Assembly: GCA_005800795.1 (NCBI GenBank)
Contig: SYEN01000163.1
Coordinates: 1-14,012 of the forward strand
Direction of reading: 5' to 3'
Source of the DNA: Burkholderiales bacterium
Lineage (GTDB): Bacteria; Pseudomonadota; Gammaproteobacteria; Burkholderiales; SG8-41
Length of the DNA stretch: 14,012 nucleotides
The translations under genes and the position numbers were made by a program. The notes below the pieces were generated by a model. It ran no database searches and was not told the DNA's origin. It was given only the letters and a program-made list of their open reading frames with translations. Of the stretch, positions 1 to 7,405 are shown piece by piece (position 1 is the stretch's first letter; the number at the start of each line of letters is the position of its first letter).

Positions 1-1
1 T

Positions 2-106
2 CATCAGCGGTTGCTGGCGCCCATAGGCTATATACCGCCTGCTCAAGCTGAGGCAAACTACTACCGGCAGATTGCCGAAAAGAGCACTTCCACTGTTTTA
101 ACTTAA
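2..106 (+). CDS. IS3-family transposase, C-terminal end (partial)
   Basis: An open frame enters from the left edge and ends at a TAA at 104-106, giving 34 residues. The stretch LLAPIGYIPPAQAEANYY matches the typical C-terminus of IS3-family OrfB (DDE) transposases, where a segment like LLEPIGNIPPAEAE-x-YY follows the catalytic rve core. The catalytic DDE residues are outside the window, so activity cannot be judged. The stop lies only 5 bp before the terminal inverted repeat, a normal arrangement for this family. The fragment is too short to appear in a length-filtered gene prediction. Confidence 0.8.
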   Translation, partial: HQRLLAPIGYIPPAQAEANYYRQIAEKSTSTVLT

Positions 107-715
107 ACCAATCAGCCTCCACGAAACCCGGGGCGGTTCAAGCTCGTGCAAAAGAGTACGATAGAGTAATGTGTGCCTCAAGGAAGTTGCGGTCACTTCG
201 ATTCGGATTTCGCGCTTGTCGGTGACGATGCAGTGACCATCACTCTCTAGCCTCTTTAGCTCTCGATCGAACTCCGGTGTGAGCGACTTCTTCCAGCTTA
301 TGGGTTCGAGATTCTGCGCCTCCAAGACAATTGCAGACCCTTTCCAGCGCCTAACCTCGGCGAACCACAATGCCCTGCCCCAGACAGGGCTGAGTACCCT
401 TTGTTTCCGAGTCGGCTGACGAAACAAAATTAGATCAACGGTTTCCAGATCCACTTCAGGACAATACTTTAAGACTTCCGCGACGTCGTCCGGGGTACAT
501 GGATAGAACCACCCGTCCGTGGGTGGCTCAACCAAGAACTGCAGCTTGCGCTTCCCTACTGAGCGGGAGAAGCTTACGCACGAACTCACCTGCTCAAAGT
601 AGCGCCTCGGATCATGCCGCGACTCGGGAATGACCAACTCATTATCCTGGCCGTAGCCTTGCGCTCCCGTTCCAATTTTGCGGTTTCTTCGGACAGGGTT
701 CCAACCGGGGCGCAT
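98..715 (-). pseudogene. Unknown protein (possible HEXXH metallopeptidase), truncated by IS insertion
   Basis: This minus-strand gene of unknown function starts at ATG 715, 26 bp after the stop of the upstream hydroxylase; an in-frame GTG at 781 would overlap that gene. The open frame gives 205 residues, but only about 191 are host-encoded (141-715). The last 13 (EPPRVSWRLIGLS) are translation of the IS terminus. The final host residues read LRHTLLYRTLLHEL. This strongly resembles the helix around an HEXXH zinc site (x-LLHELGH), so the IS appears to have cut between HEL and GH, at H190-E191-L192. The stretch FRQPTRKQRVLSPVWGRALW is distinctive, but I cannot name its family. The DNA looks less GC-rich than its neighbours by eye. 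The metallopeptidase reading is inference; the disruption is well supported. Confidence 0.72.
112..140 (-). repeat. Terminal inverted repeat (right end) of the IS3-family element
   Basis: Read on the minus strand from 140 to 112, this begins TGAACCGCCCCGGGTTTCGT and continues GGAGGCTGA. It follows directly after the transposase stop and abuts the disrupted gene. The matching left-end repeat is outside the window, so the exact inner border (near 112) is an estimate. Confidence 0.7.
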
Positions 716-741
716 TGAGCTTTCTAACTCGCGTATGTCCG

Positions 742-3045
742 TTAGACTTTGGTTTGCTTCGCCGCCTTCATCGCGTGCCACAACGTCGCGGGCGTCAGCG
801 GCATATCGAGCTTTTGCACGCCGAGCGGACGCAGCGCGTCGATCGTCGCATCCACCAGCGAAGGTATCGACGCGGTGCAGCCCGATTCGCCCATGCCTTT
901 CACGCCTAGCGGACTCACTTTACTGGTCGTAGGATGCTCCTCGCCACGAATCTCGCGTATCAAGCCCGCGCGCGGCATCACGTAATCCATGAAGCTCGCG
1001 GTCAGCGGCTGGCCGGATTTCGGGTCGTAGACGATGAGTTCGCCGAACACCTGACCCGCCCCTTGCACCACGCCGCCGTGCAACTGGCCTTCGACGATGG
1101 CGTGATTAATCACCACGCCGCAATCGTCGACCGCATGATACGACACCACTTCCGGTGCGCCGGTTTCGGCATCAACCTCTACCTCAGTGATGTGGCAACC
1201 ATTGGGGAAAGTCGAGCCGAATTTGCCGTAGCCCTTGAAGGTAACCGTTTTGGACTGGGCCAGATCTGCGAGCTTGACGACGTTCTTCGACTGATCCGAG
1301 CGGAATTCACCCTTGGCATACTGCACTTGCGACGGCTCAACATTGAGATGCAATGCCGCCAGTGAACTGCCTTCCTTGATCAGGTTTTGCGCCGCGACGT
1401 AACACGCACTACCCGCGCCCACCATGGTGCGCGAGCCGCCGGTGCCGTTGCCTACCAGCTTGGTGCCCGGTGCACATTGCACCACTTTGACACGGCTGCG
1501 CTCGATACCGAGCGCGTCCGCCACGATCATCGCCATCGTGGTCTCGTGGCCGTGGCCCTGGGTTTTCGCCACGGTGAACACGGTGAGGGTGCCGCTGGCG
1601 TCGAGTTCCAGATCGATGTCGTCGCTGGGCGCATTGCCCGCGCCCGTGGGTTCGATCACTATCGCAATGCCTCTGCCTCGCAGCTTGCCCTTCGCAGCCG
1701 ACCTCGCGCGGCGCGCCTCGAAGCCCTGCCAATCCGAAAATTGCAGCGCCTGCGACAACATGCCCGGGAAATCCGCGTTCTCGTACACCGATCCCAGCGG
1801 CGTCTTGTAGGGGTAGGCCTCGTTGGGAATGAAATTGCGCCGGCGCAAATCGGCGCCATCCATGCCCAGTTCGACCGCAGCCTGACTCACAATACGCTCG
1901 ACCGCGTAGGCGACGTCAGGACGTCCCGCGCCGCGATACGCACCCACCGGCGTGGTGTTGGTAAACGGCACTTTGAAGTTCGCATACAATACCGGAATGC
2001 GATACACACCCGTCATGCACGTGGCGGTGTTGCGGATGTGGCCCTGCGGCCCCGGTGCGAGATACGCGCCGAAATCGGCGATCCAGTCAAACCGCATCGC
2101 CAGAAACTTACCGTCGCTGTCGAGCGCGAGCTGCCCGTCGATCAACGTGGCGCGTCCGTGGTTGTCCGTCAGAAACGATTCCACGCGAGAAGAAACCCAT
2201 TTGATCGGTTTACCCAACGCCTTGGCCGCGAGCATCATCGCCACATACTCGGGGTAGGCGGGCGAGCGCTGACCAAAACCGCCGCCGACATCACGCACTT
2301 CCAAAATGATCTTGTCTTGCGGCACTTTGGAGTATGTCGAAAGCGCCCCACGTATATTGGTCACACCCTGCATCGGCACGTTGAACCAGTATTCGCCGCT
2401 AGCCGGCTCAAAGCGCACCAATGCTGCGCGCGGCTCCATCGGGCTGGGCGACACGCGCGTGGACAGCACCTTCAGCCGCGTGATATGCGCGGCAGTCTTG
2501 AACGCAGCGGCGACGGCTGCCTCATCACCGGCCTCGGCTTCGAAAACCAGATTGCCCGGCACGGCTTCATCGAGTTGCACAGCACCCGGCGCCAGTGCCG
2601 CTTCGCCATTCGTGATGGCCGGCAATTCGCGGTATTGAATTTCGACCAGCTCAGCAGCATCAGCAGCAGCAGCGGCACTTTCCGCCACCACCATCACCAC
2701 CCCCTCGCCAGCGAAACGCACTTTGCGATGCGCCAGCACTGGCCGCTCAAGCACATGCGGCTTCATGCCGTTGCGCCCAGGGAAGGCGGACAACGCATTT
2801 TGTGCTTTGACGTAACCCGCAGCCACGGCATCCTCGCCCGTGAAAATCTGCACCACACCAGGATGCGCGCGCGCGCGCGCGGTGTCCAGGGACAAAATCT
2901 CCGCATGGGCGTAGTCCGCGCGCACGAAGTGGGCATATAACTGTCCCGGCATGTTCCAGTCCGCCGAAAACTTGCCGGTGCCGGTAATCAGGCGCTGGTC
3001 TTCGACTCTCTTGCCGTCGTGATGATGATTGTCGTGCGTGTCCAT
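742..3045 (-). CDS. Xanthine dehydrogenase/CoxL-type molybdopterin-binding subunit
   Basis: This 767-residue large subunit belongs to the molybdenum hydroxylase family (xanthine dehydrogenase, CO dehydrogenase, aldehyde and N-heteroaromatic hydroxylases). These enzymes insert water-derived oxygen into a substrate using a molybdopterin-cytosine dinucleotide cofactor. It opens with the typical KRVEDQRLITGTGKF segment of CoxL proteins. Cofactor-site motifs are present in order: GGGFGQR, GAYRGAGRP (R371), QGHGHETT (Q496) and GVKGMGESG, whose E720 is the catalytic glutamate. The CoxL copper-binding cysteine loop (AYRCSFR) is absent, so it is not a CO dehydrogenase. The start at 3045 has a GGAG ten bases upstream; an upstream start at 3120 would add a non-homologous leader. 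The N-terminus is histidine-rich (HDNHHH). No [2Fe-2S] or FAD subunit gene is nearby. It is 90 bp downstream of a Bug receptor gene, probably in the same operon. The substrate is unknown. Confidence 0.9.
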   Translation of the reverse strand: MDTHDNHHHDGKRVEDQRLITGTGKFSADWNMPGQLYAHFVRADYAHAEILSLDTARARAHPGVVQIFTGEDAVAAGYVKAQNALSAFPGRNGMKPHVLERPVLAHRKVRFAGEGVVMVVAESAAAAADAAELVEIQYRELPAITNGEAALAPGAVQLDEAVPGNLVFEAEAGDEAAVAAAFKTAAHITRLKVLSTRVSPSPMEPRAALVRFEPASGEYWFNVPMQGVTNIRGALSTYSKVPQDKIILEVRDVGGGFGQRSPAYPEYVAMMLAAKALGKPIKWVSSRVESFLTDNHGRATLIDGQLALDSDGKFLAMRFDWIADFGAYLAPGPQGHIRNTATCMTGVYRIPVLYANFKVPFTNTTPVGAYRGAGRPDVAYAVERIVSQAAVELGMDGADLRRRNFIPNEAYPYKTPLGSVYENADFPGMLSQALQFSDWQGFEARRARSAAKGKLRGRGIAIVIEPTGAGNAPSDDIDLELDASGTLTVFTVAKTQGHGHETTMAMIVADALGIERSRVKVVQCAPGTKLVGNGTGGSRTMVGAGSACYVAAQNLIKEGSSLAALHLNVEPSQVQYAKGEFRSDQSKNVVKLADLAQSKTVTFKGYGKFGSTFPNGCHITEVEVDAETGAPEVVSYHAVDDCGVVINHAIVEGQLHGGVVQGAGQVFGELIVYDPKSGQPLTASFMDYVMPRAGLIREIRGEEHPTTSKVSPLGVKGMGESGCTASIPSLVDATIDALRPLGVQKLDMPLTPATLWHAMKAAKQTKV

Positions 3046-3135
3046 GGTGTGAATGCTCCGTGAGACAGAAGGAAACGTGCATGGTAAACCTGCTGCGCGT
3101 GCGCCGCCAGTTCCTCGCACTGTTGGTTGCGCTTG

Positions 3136-4137
3136 CTAAGGCACTTTTTTCGCCAAATCCAGTTCGACCAGAAACGCCCTGACCTCGCCGTAGTCGTCTT
3201 CCATGTATTTTTTCATCGGCGCCGCCCCCATGAATTTGCCCACACCGTTGCGCGTCACCAGTTCGGCGTTCCATTCCGGAGTTTCTACGAAGCGCTTGAA
3301 TATATTCTCCCAATACGCAACCTGGGGCGCGCCCATGCCCCTGCCGCCGAATATTGCCCGCCAATTGAACACCACCGTGTTGGCTCCCTGCTCACGCCAA
3401 GTCGGCGTGTTGGAGAACATGCCCGGCAGGCGCTCCGGTGAAGACACCGCGATCACACGTACGGCGCCCGTCTTGACATGCGGCACCCACAGCCCCACCG
3501 ACACCGGCACCACGTCGACGTGCCCGCCAAGCAGCGCAGTTATCGCCAGCGCTCCGGAATCGAATATCGCGTTGCGTGTCTTGCGGATATTAACGCCCGC
3601 GGTTCTTAGCGCACCGGCGACGCCCTGATGATTGATGTTGCCGATGCTGGTGGCGATGCCGAAGCTGTGCGCCGCCGGATTTTTTTGCAGGCGCTCAATC
3701 AGATCGCGGCCCGACTTGATAGGCGAATCGGCCTTGACCGCAATACCGATGTATTCGCCGAACAGAATCGCTATCGGCGTCAGATCGGTGTAATGCGGCC
3801 CAGGGCGCCCGGTGGCATGCGCGGCCAGCATGCCCCGGTCGCTGGTGTAGACATAATGTCCGTTGCCTGCAAATTGATTCAGATAAGTGCGCCCGATGGT
3901 GCCGCCGCCGCCAGGACGGTTATTCACGGTGAACGGCGTTTCAAAAAAACGCTGCTCCTGAAACACGCGCTGCATCAGCCGCGCCATGTTGTCCGGGCCA
4001 CAGCCGGGCGCGCAACTGACAACCAACTCAATCGGTCGTTCGGGCTTCCAGCCAGGTGCGCCCTGCGCCCTGGCAACCACCGGCATCAACGCACCAAGTC
4101 CTGCAATCAAAACCGGCAGAAACATCGCGACTTTCAT
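3136..4137 (-). CDS. Tripartite tricarboxylate transporter (Bug/TctC) receptor 1
   Basis: This is a 333-residue periplasmic solute-binding protein of the TctC/Bug family, which captures carboxylates or related small acids for TctAB-type transporters. A Sec signal peptide with a hydrophobic core ends in ARA-QG at about residue 24. The mature protein starts with RPIELVVSCAPGCGPDNMAR, a divergent form of the family's first ligand loop (usual form VPFPPGGGTD), then NNRPGGGGTIG and HVDVVPVS. The start at 4137 has GGGAG five bases upstream; the open frame extends further upstream to 4479 but that part is non-homologous and overlaps the next gene. It ends in TAG. It resembles the adjacent receptor (4260-5237) more than the other three in the window, suggesting an old tandem duplication. 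Ligand unknown. Confidence 0.88.
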   Translation of the reverse strand: MKVAMFLPVLIAGLGALMPVVARAQGAPGWKPERPIELVVSCAPGCGPDNMARLMQRVFQEQRFFETPFTVNNRPGGGGTIGRTYLNQFAGNGHYVYTSDRGMLAAHATGRPGPHYTDLTPIAILFGEYIGIAVKADSPIKSGRDLIERLQKNPAAHSFGIATSIGNINHQGVAGALRTAGVNIRKTRNAIFDSGALAITALLGGHVDVVPVSVGLWVPHVKTGAVRVIAVSSPERLPGMFSNTPTWREQGANTVVFNWRAIFGGRGMGAPQVAYWENIFKRFVETPEWNAELVTRNGVGKFMGAAPMKKYMEDDYGEVRAFLVELDLAKKVP

Positions 4138-4259
4138 TGAGACTCCCTGGACCCCGCTTGGCGCTCGGGTCTTGCGCCAATAATACGCGCGCAAGGGCGT
4201 GCCAGTCTCACCGAAAAAGAATTCTATTTTATTGTTTAAAAACAGATACTTATCATATA
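4138..4259 (-). promoter_or_regulatory. AT-rich intergenic segment, possible internal promoter
   Basis: This 122-bp gap separates two receptor genes on the minus strand. It includes a strikingly AT-rich tract (about 4210-4260) in otherwise GC-rich DNA, with TAAAAT and TAGAAT hexamers on the minus strand that could act as -10 elements. No convincing -35 box sits at the right spacing. It could supply an extra promoter for the receptor-hydroxylase pair. No strong terminator hairpin is visible. Speculative. Confidence 0.25.
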
Positions 4260-5237
4260 TCACTGCACCATGCCGAGATCTGTCAGCGTTTTTCGCAAAC
4301 GCGCATATTCCTTGTCCAGCATGGCGGGCAAGGCTTTGGCACCGATCAGATCGATGCTCCAGTTGTTGGTTTCGGCAAATTTTTTTGCCTCCGGGGACCG
4401 CATCGCCTTGATAAACACTTCTTCCCAATAAGCGGCCTGCGCGGGCGCCAGCCCCTTGGGACCCAACAGGGTGAACCAAGTCGGCGCAACCACGTCGTAG
4501 CCCTGCTCACGCAAGGTGGGCAAATCGGGCAACATCGGCAGCCGTTGGGCCTGCAAAGTGCCGATCAAGCGCAGCTTGCCGGTGCTGGACATGGCGTGAG
4601 CGCTGCCGGAACTGGAAATCCCCGTGCTGACATGTCCGCCCGCCACTTGCGTGGCCGTGATGCTGCCCGATGCGTTCACGACAACCTTAAGCTTGCGCGC
4701 ATCAGCACCCACGATGCGCGCGAGTTCCGCCAATGCGATATGCGACGAATTACCAGCACTGGTCGAAAAAGCAAAACTATGGGTGCCCATGTTTTTCGCC
4801 AAACCATCAGCAAGGTCTTTCATGTTACGTAGCGGCGAACCGGCGTTGACATACATCACCAGATCACCATCAAAGGCCTTGATGGTCGGCGTGAGATCGC
4901 GATGCGGTGCGCTGCCGCCGGCGTGGATGGCGGATGTCACCCAGCTGGAACCCAAAACCACCAGATAATGCGGGTCGCCCACATGAGCATTGAGGTATGC
5001 GACGGATAACGCCTGGCCCTGGCCCGGCTTGTTAATTACGTTAAGCGGCACCGGCAATGCGCTGGTGTCGGTCAAAATCTTTTGCAGCACGCGTCCGATG
5101 CGGTCATTGGCGCCTCCGGCTTGCGCGCCGATCACGAGTTCAACGGCCTTGCGCGGTTTAAACGGCACGTCGGTAGCTTGCACCCGCGTGCCTGAAAATA
5201 GTAGGGCCGCAAAGAAGCAGCAACAGAGATAGCGCAT
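4260..5237 (-). CDS. Tripartite tricarboxylate transporter (Bug/TctC) receptor 2
   Basis: This is a 325-residue periplasmic binding protein of the TctC/Bug family. The signal peptide contains three consecutive cysteines (residues 5-7) in its hydrophobic core and ends near VQA-TD; this is not a lipobox. The first ligand loop is ELVIGAQAGGANDRIGRVL, followed by NKPGQGQALS, the DLTPTIKAF segment and AAYWEEVF near the C-terminus. The loop departs from the usual GGGTD form, as in receptor 1, so these two probably bind something different from classical citrate-type ligands. The start at 5237 leaves about 100 bp to the divergent leuC; no strong Shine-Dalgarno is visible. It is the first gene of the minus-strand group that leads to the molybdenum hydroxylase. 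Ligand unknown. Confidence 0.86.
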   Translation of the reverse strand: MRYLCCCFFAALLFSGTRVQATDVPFKPRKAVELVIGAQAGGANDRIGRVLQKILTDTSALPVPLNVINKPGQGQALSVAYLNAHVGDPHYLVVLGSSWVTSAIHAGGSAPHRDLTPTIKAFDGDLVMYVNAGSPLRNMKDLADGLAKNMGTHSFAFSTSAGNSSHIALAELARIVGADARKLKVVVNASGSITATQVAGGHVSTGISSSGSAHAMSSTGKLRLIGTLQAQRLPMLPDLPTLREQGYDVVAPTWFTLLGPKGLAPAQAAYWEEVFIKAMRSPEAKKFAETNNWSIDLIGAKALPAMLDKEYARLRKTLTDLGMVQ

Positions 5238-5260
5238 GGGGAAATCCGTGGGGGCGGCTG

Positions 5261-5290
5261 TTGACTTGATGCGAGAAGTCTGCGACTAAT
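5261..5290 (+). promoter_or_regulatory. Candidate sigma-70 promoter for the leuC-type gene
   Basis: TTGACT (5261-5266) and ACTAAT (5285-5290) are separated by 18 bp, about 50 bp ahead of the plus-strand start at 5339. The -10 box is weak (4 of 6 matches). It overlaps the left arm of the dyad at 5287-5309, so a protein bound there would block it. On the minus strand, a perfect TTGACA lies at 5306-5301 but has no good -10 partner. Confidence 0.35.
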
Positions 5291-5309
5291 TGCCGCACGC
5301 TGTCAATTA
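5287..5309. promoter_or_regulatory. Perfect dyad TAATTG-N11-CAATTA, candidate operator
   Basis: A perfect inverted repeat with 6-bp arms around an 11-bp centre lies in the middle of the 101-bp gap between two divergently transcribed genes. It overlaps the candidate -10 for the plus-strand gene. A second, offset inverted repeat (TTGCCG at 5290-5295 and CGGCAA at 5312-5317) overlaps it. The size and placement suit a dimeric regulator controlling both directions. No regulator gene is present in the window, so the protein is unknown. Confidence 0.45.
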
Positions 5310-5338
5310 AACGGCAAGTCCTCACAAAGGGCGTATCG

Positions 5339-6763
5339 ATGTCCGCGCACACCGCACCGCAAACCCTGGTCGACAAGATTTGGAATCAACATATCGTCCG
5401 CGAGTTGAGCGATGGCCGCACGCTGATCCACATCGACCGCCATTTCTTGCATGACGGCACCAACCGTCAGGCGTTTGACGGCCTGCGCCGCATCAAGCGC
5501 CCGGTGCGTAATCTAGAGCTGACGTGGGCGGTGGTCGATCATATCCTTTCCACGCTGCCCGGGCGAACCGGCGAGTCGCATCCGCCGGGCATTGAGCGCA
5601 TCCACGCGCTGCGCGACAACTGCCGCCAATTCAATGTGAAACTGTTTGATACGGATGACCCGCAACAGGGCATCGCGCACGTGATCTCGCCGGAACTCGG
5701 CATCACGCTACCGGGCTGCACGCTCGTGTGCGGCGACAGCCACACCGCGACCAACGGTGGGCTCGGCGCACTGGCGTAGGGCATAGGCACCACCGAAGTC
5801 ATGCACGTGGTCGCCACACAAGCGCTGCTGGTGCGCAAGCAAAAACAATTGCGCATTAACTTCAACGGCCGCATCGGCGCGGGTGTGTCGTCCAAGGACA
5901 TGATTCTTTACTTCATGGCGCGGCACGGCGTCACGGCGGGTACCGGCTGCACGGTGGAATATGCCGGCCCCGCGATACACGCACTGCCCATCGAAGCACG
6001 CATGACAATCTGCAACATGTCCATCGAATTCGGTTCGCGCTGCGGCATTGTGGCGCCCGATGAAACCACTTTCGAATATGTCGCCAACCGCCCGTATGCC
6101 CCCAAGGGTGCTCTGTGGGATCGCGCACTGGCGGAATGGCGCACACTCGCCAGCGACGCGAATGCGGTGTTCGACCGCGAGGTCGATATCGACTGCAACG
6201 ACATCCGTCCGCAAGTCACCTGGGGTAACACGCCACAGGACGGTGTAGCCATCGACGAGGCCTTGCCCGACCCGACATCCGTCGCCGACAGCGGCAGGCG
6301 GCAGGCGCTGGAACGCGCCTACAACTATATGCATCTCTCGCCGGGCCGCACGCTGGAAGGTGTGCCCATCGACATCGCTTTTATCGGTTCGTGCACCAAC
6401 AGCCGTTTGTCTGACCTGGAAGAAGCCGCGCAGGTAATACGCGGACGCAAGGTCGCCAAAGGGGTGACAGCCCTCGCAGTGCCCGGCTCAATGGCGGTCA
6501 AGGCTGCAGCGGAAGCCAAAGGACTCGACAAAATTTTTGTCGAGGCGGGTTTCGAATGGCGCCACGCGGGCTGCTCCATGTGCGTGGGTAGCAACGGCGA
6601 TCTGGTTCCGCCGGGCAAGCGCTCGATTTCCACCACCAACCGAAACTTTGAGCATCGGCAGGGGCCACACAGCCGCACGCATCTGGCGGGGCCGGCGATG
6701 GTGGCAGCGGCTGCAGTGAGCGGCTGCATTACCGATGTGCGCAAATTGTTGAACCCGCATTAG
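5339..6763 (+). pseudogene. leuC: LeuC-type isomerase/dehydratase large subunit interrupted by an in-frame amber codon
   Basis: This is the large [4Fe-4S] subunit of a LeuCD-type hydro-lyase (aconitase superfamily). The reading frame is 475 codons, close to the 466 residues of E. coli LeuC, but codon 147 (5777-5779) is TAG. The N-terminal part ends CGDSHTATNGGLGALA and the frame resumes GIGTTEVMHVVATQ. Relatives have F or W there, so a single TGG-to-TAG change would explain it. Everything else is intact: cluster cysteines C352 (GSCTNSR), C412 and C415 (GCSMC), and the TTNRNFEHRQG segment. The usual THG after DSHTA is TNG. An in-frame ATG at 5801 could start a fragment lacking the N-terminal third. 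TAG is a true stop for other genes here, including this one, so reassignment is unlikely. A nonsense mutation, readthrough and a sequencing error are all possible. The natural substrate may be a methylated malate or similar rather than isopropylmalate. Confidence 0.85.
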
Positions 6764-6772
6764 GAGCGAAAA

Positions 6773-7390
6773 ATGGAACCCTTCACCGTGGTCACCGGCA
6801 TCGCCGCCCCCATGCTGATGCCCAATATCAACACCGACGCCATTACACCGATGGCGGCGGGCCGCTCAACATCGGTTGATCTCGGCAAGATGATGTTCAA
6901 CAATTGGCGCTACAAACTCGACGGCAGCGAGATTCCCGAATTCATCTTGAACCGGCCGCCGTTTCGCCAAAGCAAAATTCTGGTCGCAGGGGAGAACTTC
7001 GGCTGCGGCAGTTCGCGCGAGCGTGCCGTGTGGGCACTACAGAAGTTCGGCATACGTTGCGTGATCGCGCCGAGTTTCGCCGACATATTTCGTGAAAATT
7101 CGTATCAGAATGGCCTGCTGCCGGTGATTATCGGTGCTGCTGAATGCGTAGCACTGGGCGCATCATTGGAAAACGCCGGTGACCCCACCATCACGGTCGA
7201 TCTTGACCGCTGCGTGGTGCGCGGGCTGGATGGCCGTGAGATCGCGTTCAGCGTCCCCGCCGAACGGCGCGATGCACTGATGAAGGGACTGGATGAGATC
7301 GACGTGATTCTCGGCATGGAAGCCGACATTGCCGCGTTTCAGATACGGGAACGCGCCGCTCGCCCGTGGCTTTATCCCGAGCCTCGTTGA
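6773..7390 (+). CDS. leuD: LeuD-type isomerase/dehydratase small subunit
   Basis: This is the 205-residue small (swivel-domain) subunit partner of the LeuC-type protein just upstream; E. coli LeuD is 201 residues. The family signature is clear: NINTDAITP near residue 20, NFGCGSSRERAVWAL around residues 78-92, and SFADIFRENSYQNGLLPV. The SSR loop contributes substrate-binding serine and arginine in this family. A strong Shine-Dalgarno (GGAG) lies seven bases before ATG, and the gap to the leuC stop is only 9 bp, so the two are co-transcribed. It is intact although its partner carries an amber codon. The gene ends 15 bp from the convergent stop of the next receptor. In this catabolic setting it may serve a dehydratase other than that of leucine biosynthesis; that is inference. 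Confidence 0.9.
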   Translation: MEPFTVVTGIAAPMLMPNINTDAITPMAAGRSTSVDLGKMMFNNWRYKLDGSEIPEFILNRPPFRQSKILVAGENFGCGSSRERAVWALQKFGIRCVIAPSFADIFRENSYQNGLLPVIIGAAECVALGASLENAGDPTITVDLDRCVVRGLDGREIAFSVPAERRDALMKGLDEIDVILGMEADIAAFQIRERAARPWLYPEPR

Positions 7391-7405
7391 CAAAATGCGC
7401 CAACC

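Larger units (their letters stand above)
1..140 (+). mobile_element. Right end of an IS3-family insertion sequence
   Basis: The first 140 bases are the 3' end of an insertion sequence whose body lies left of the window. Three things show this. There is a transposase C-terminus at 2-106. A terminal sequence follows that reads TGAACCGCCCCGGGTTT inward from 140 on the minus strand; this resembles IS3-family (IS51-like) ends as I remember them. The boundary at 140 ends in CA, as expected for the TG...CA termini of this family. The flanking minus-strand gene stops making sense exactly at 140/141. The target-site duplication would start at 141 but its partner copy is outside the window. Subgroup assignment is from memory and uncertain. 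Confidence 0.82.

Noticed and set aside
1387..2940. A 517-codon plus-strand open frame opposite the hydroxylase gene
   Set aside because: It is His/Arg-rich with no recognisable family and mirrors the codon pattern of a well-supported minus-strand gene; a GC-rich shadow frame.
4138..4479. N-terminal extension of receptor 1 in the open frame
   Set aside because: The signal peptide and Shine-Dalgarno place the start at 4137; the extension overlaps receptor 2 and is not protein-like.
5777..5779. Reassigned TAG codon (recoded organism)
   Set aside because: TAG ends the leuC frame itself at 6763 and at least two receptor genes (at 3136 and 7406), so it is used as an ordinary stop here.
5708..6334. 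A 208-codon minus-strand frame opposite the leuC-type gene
   Set aside because: The plus strand carries clear LeuC motifs throughout; the antisense frame has no family features.
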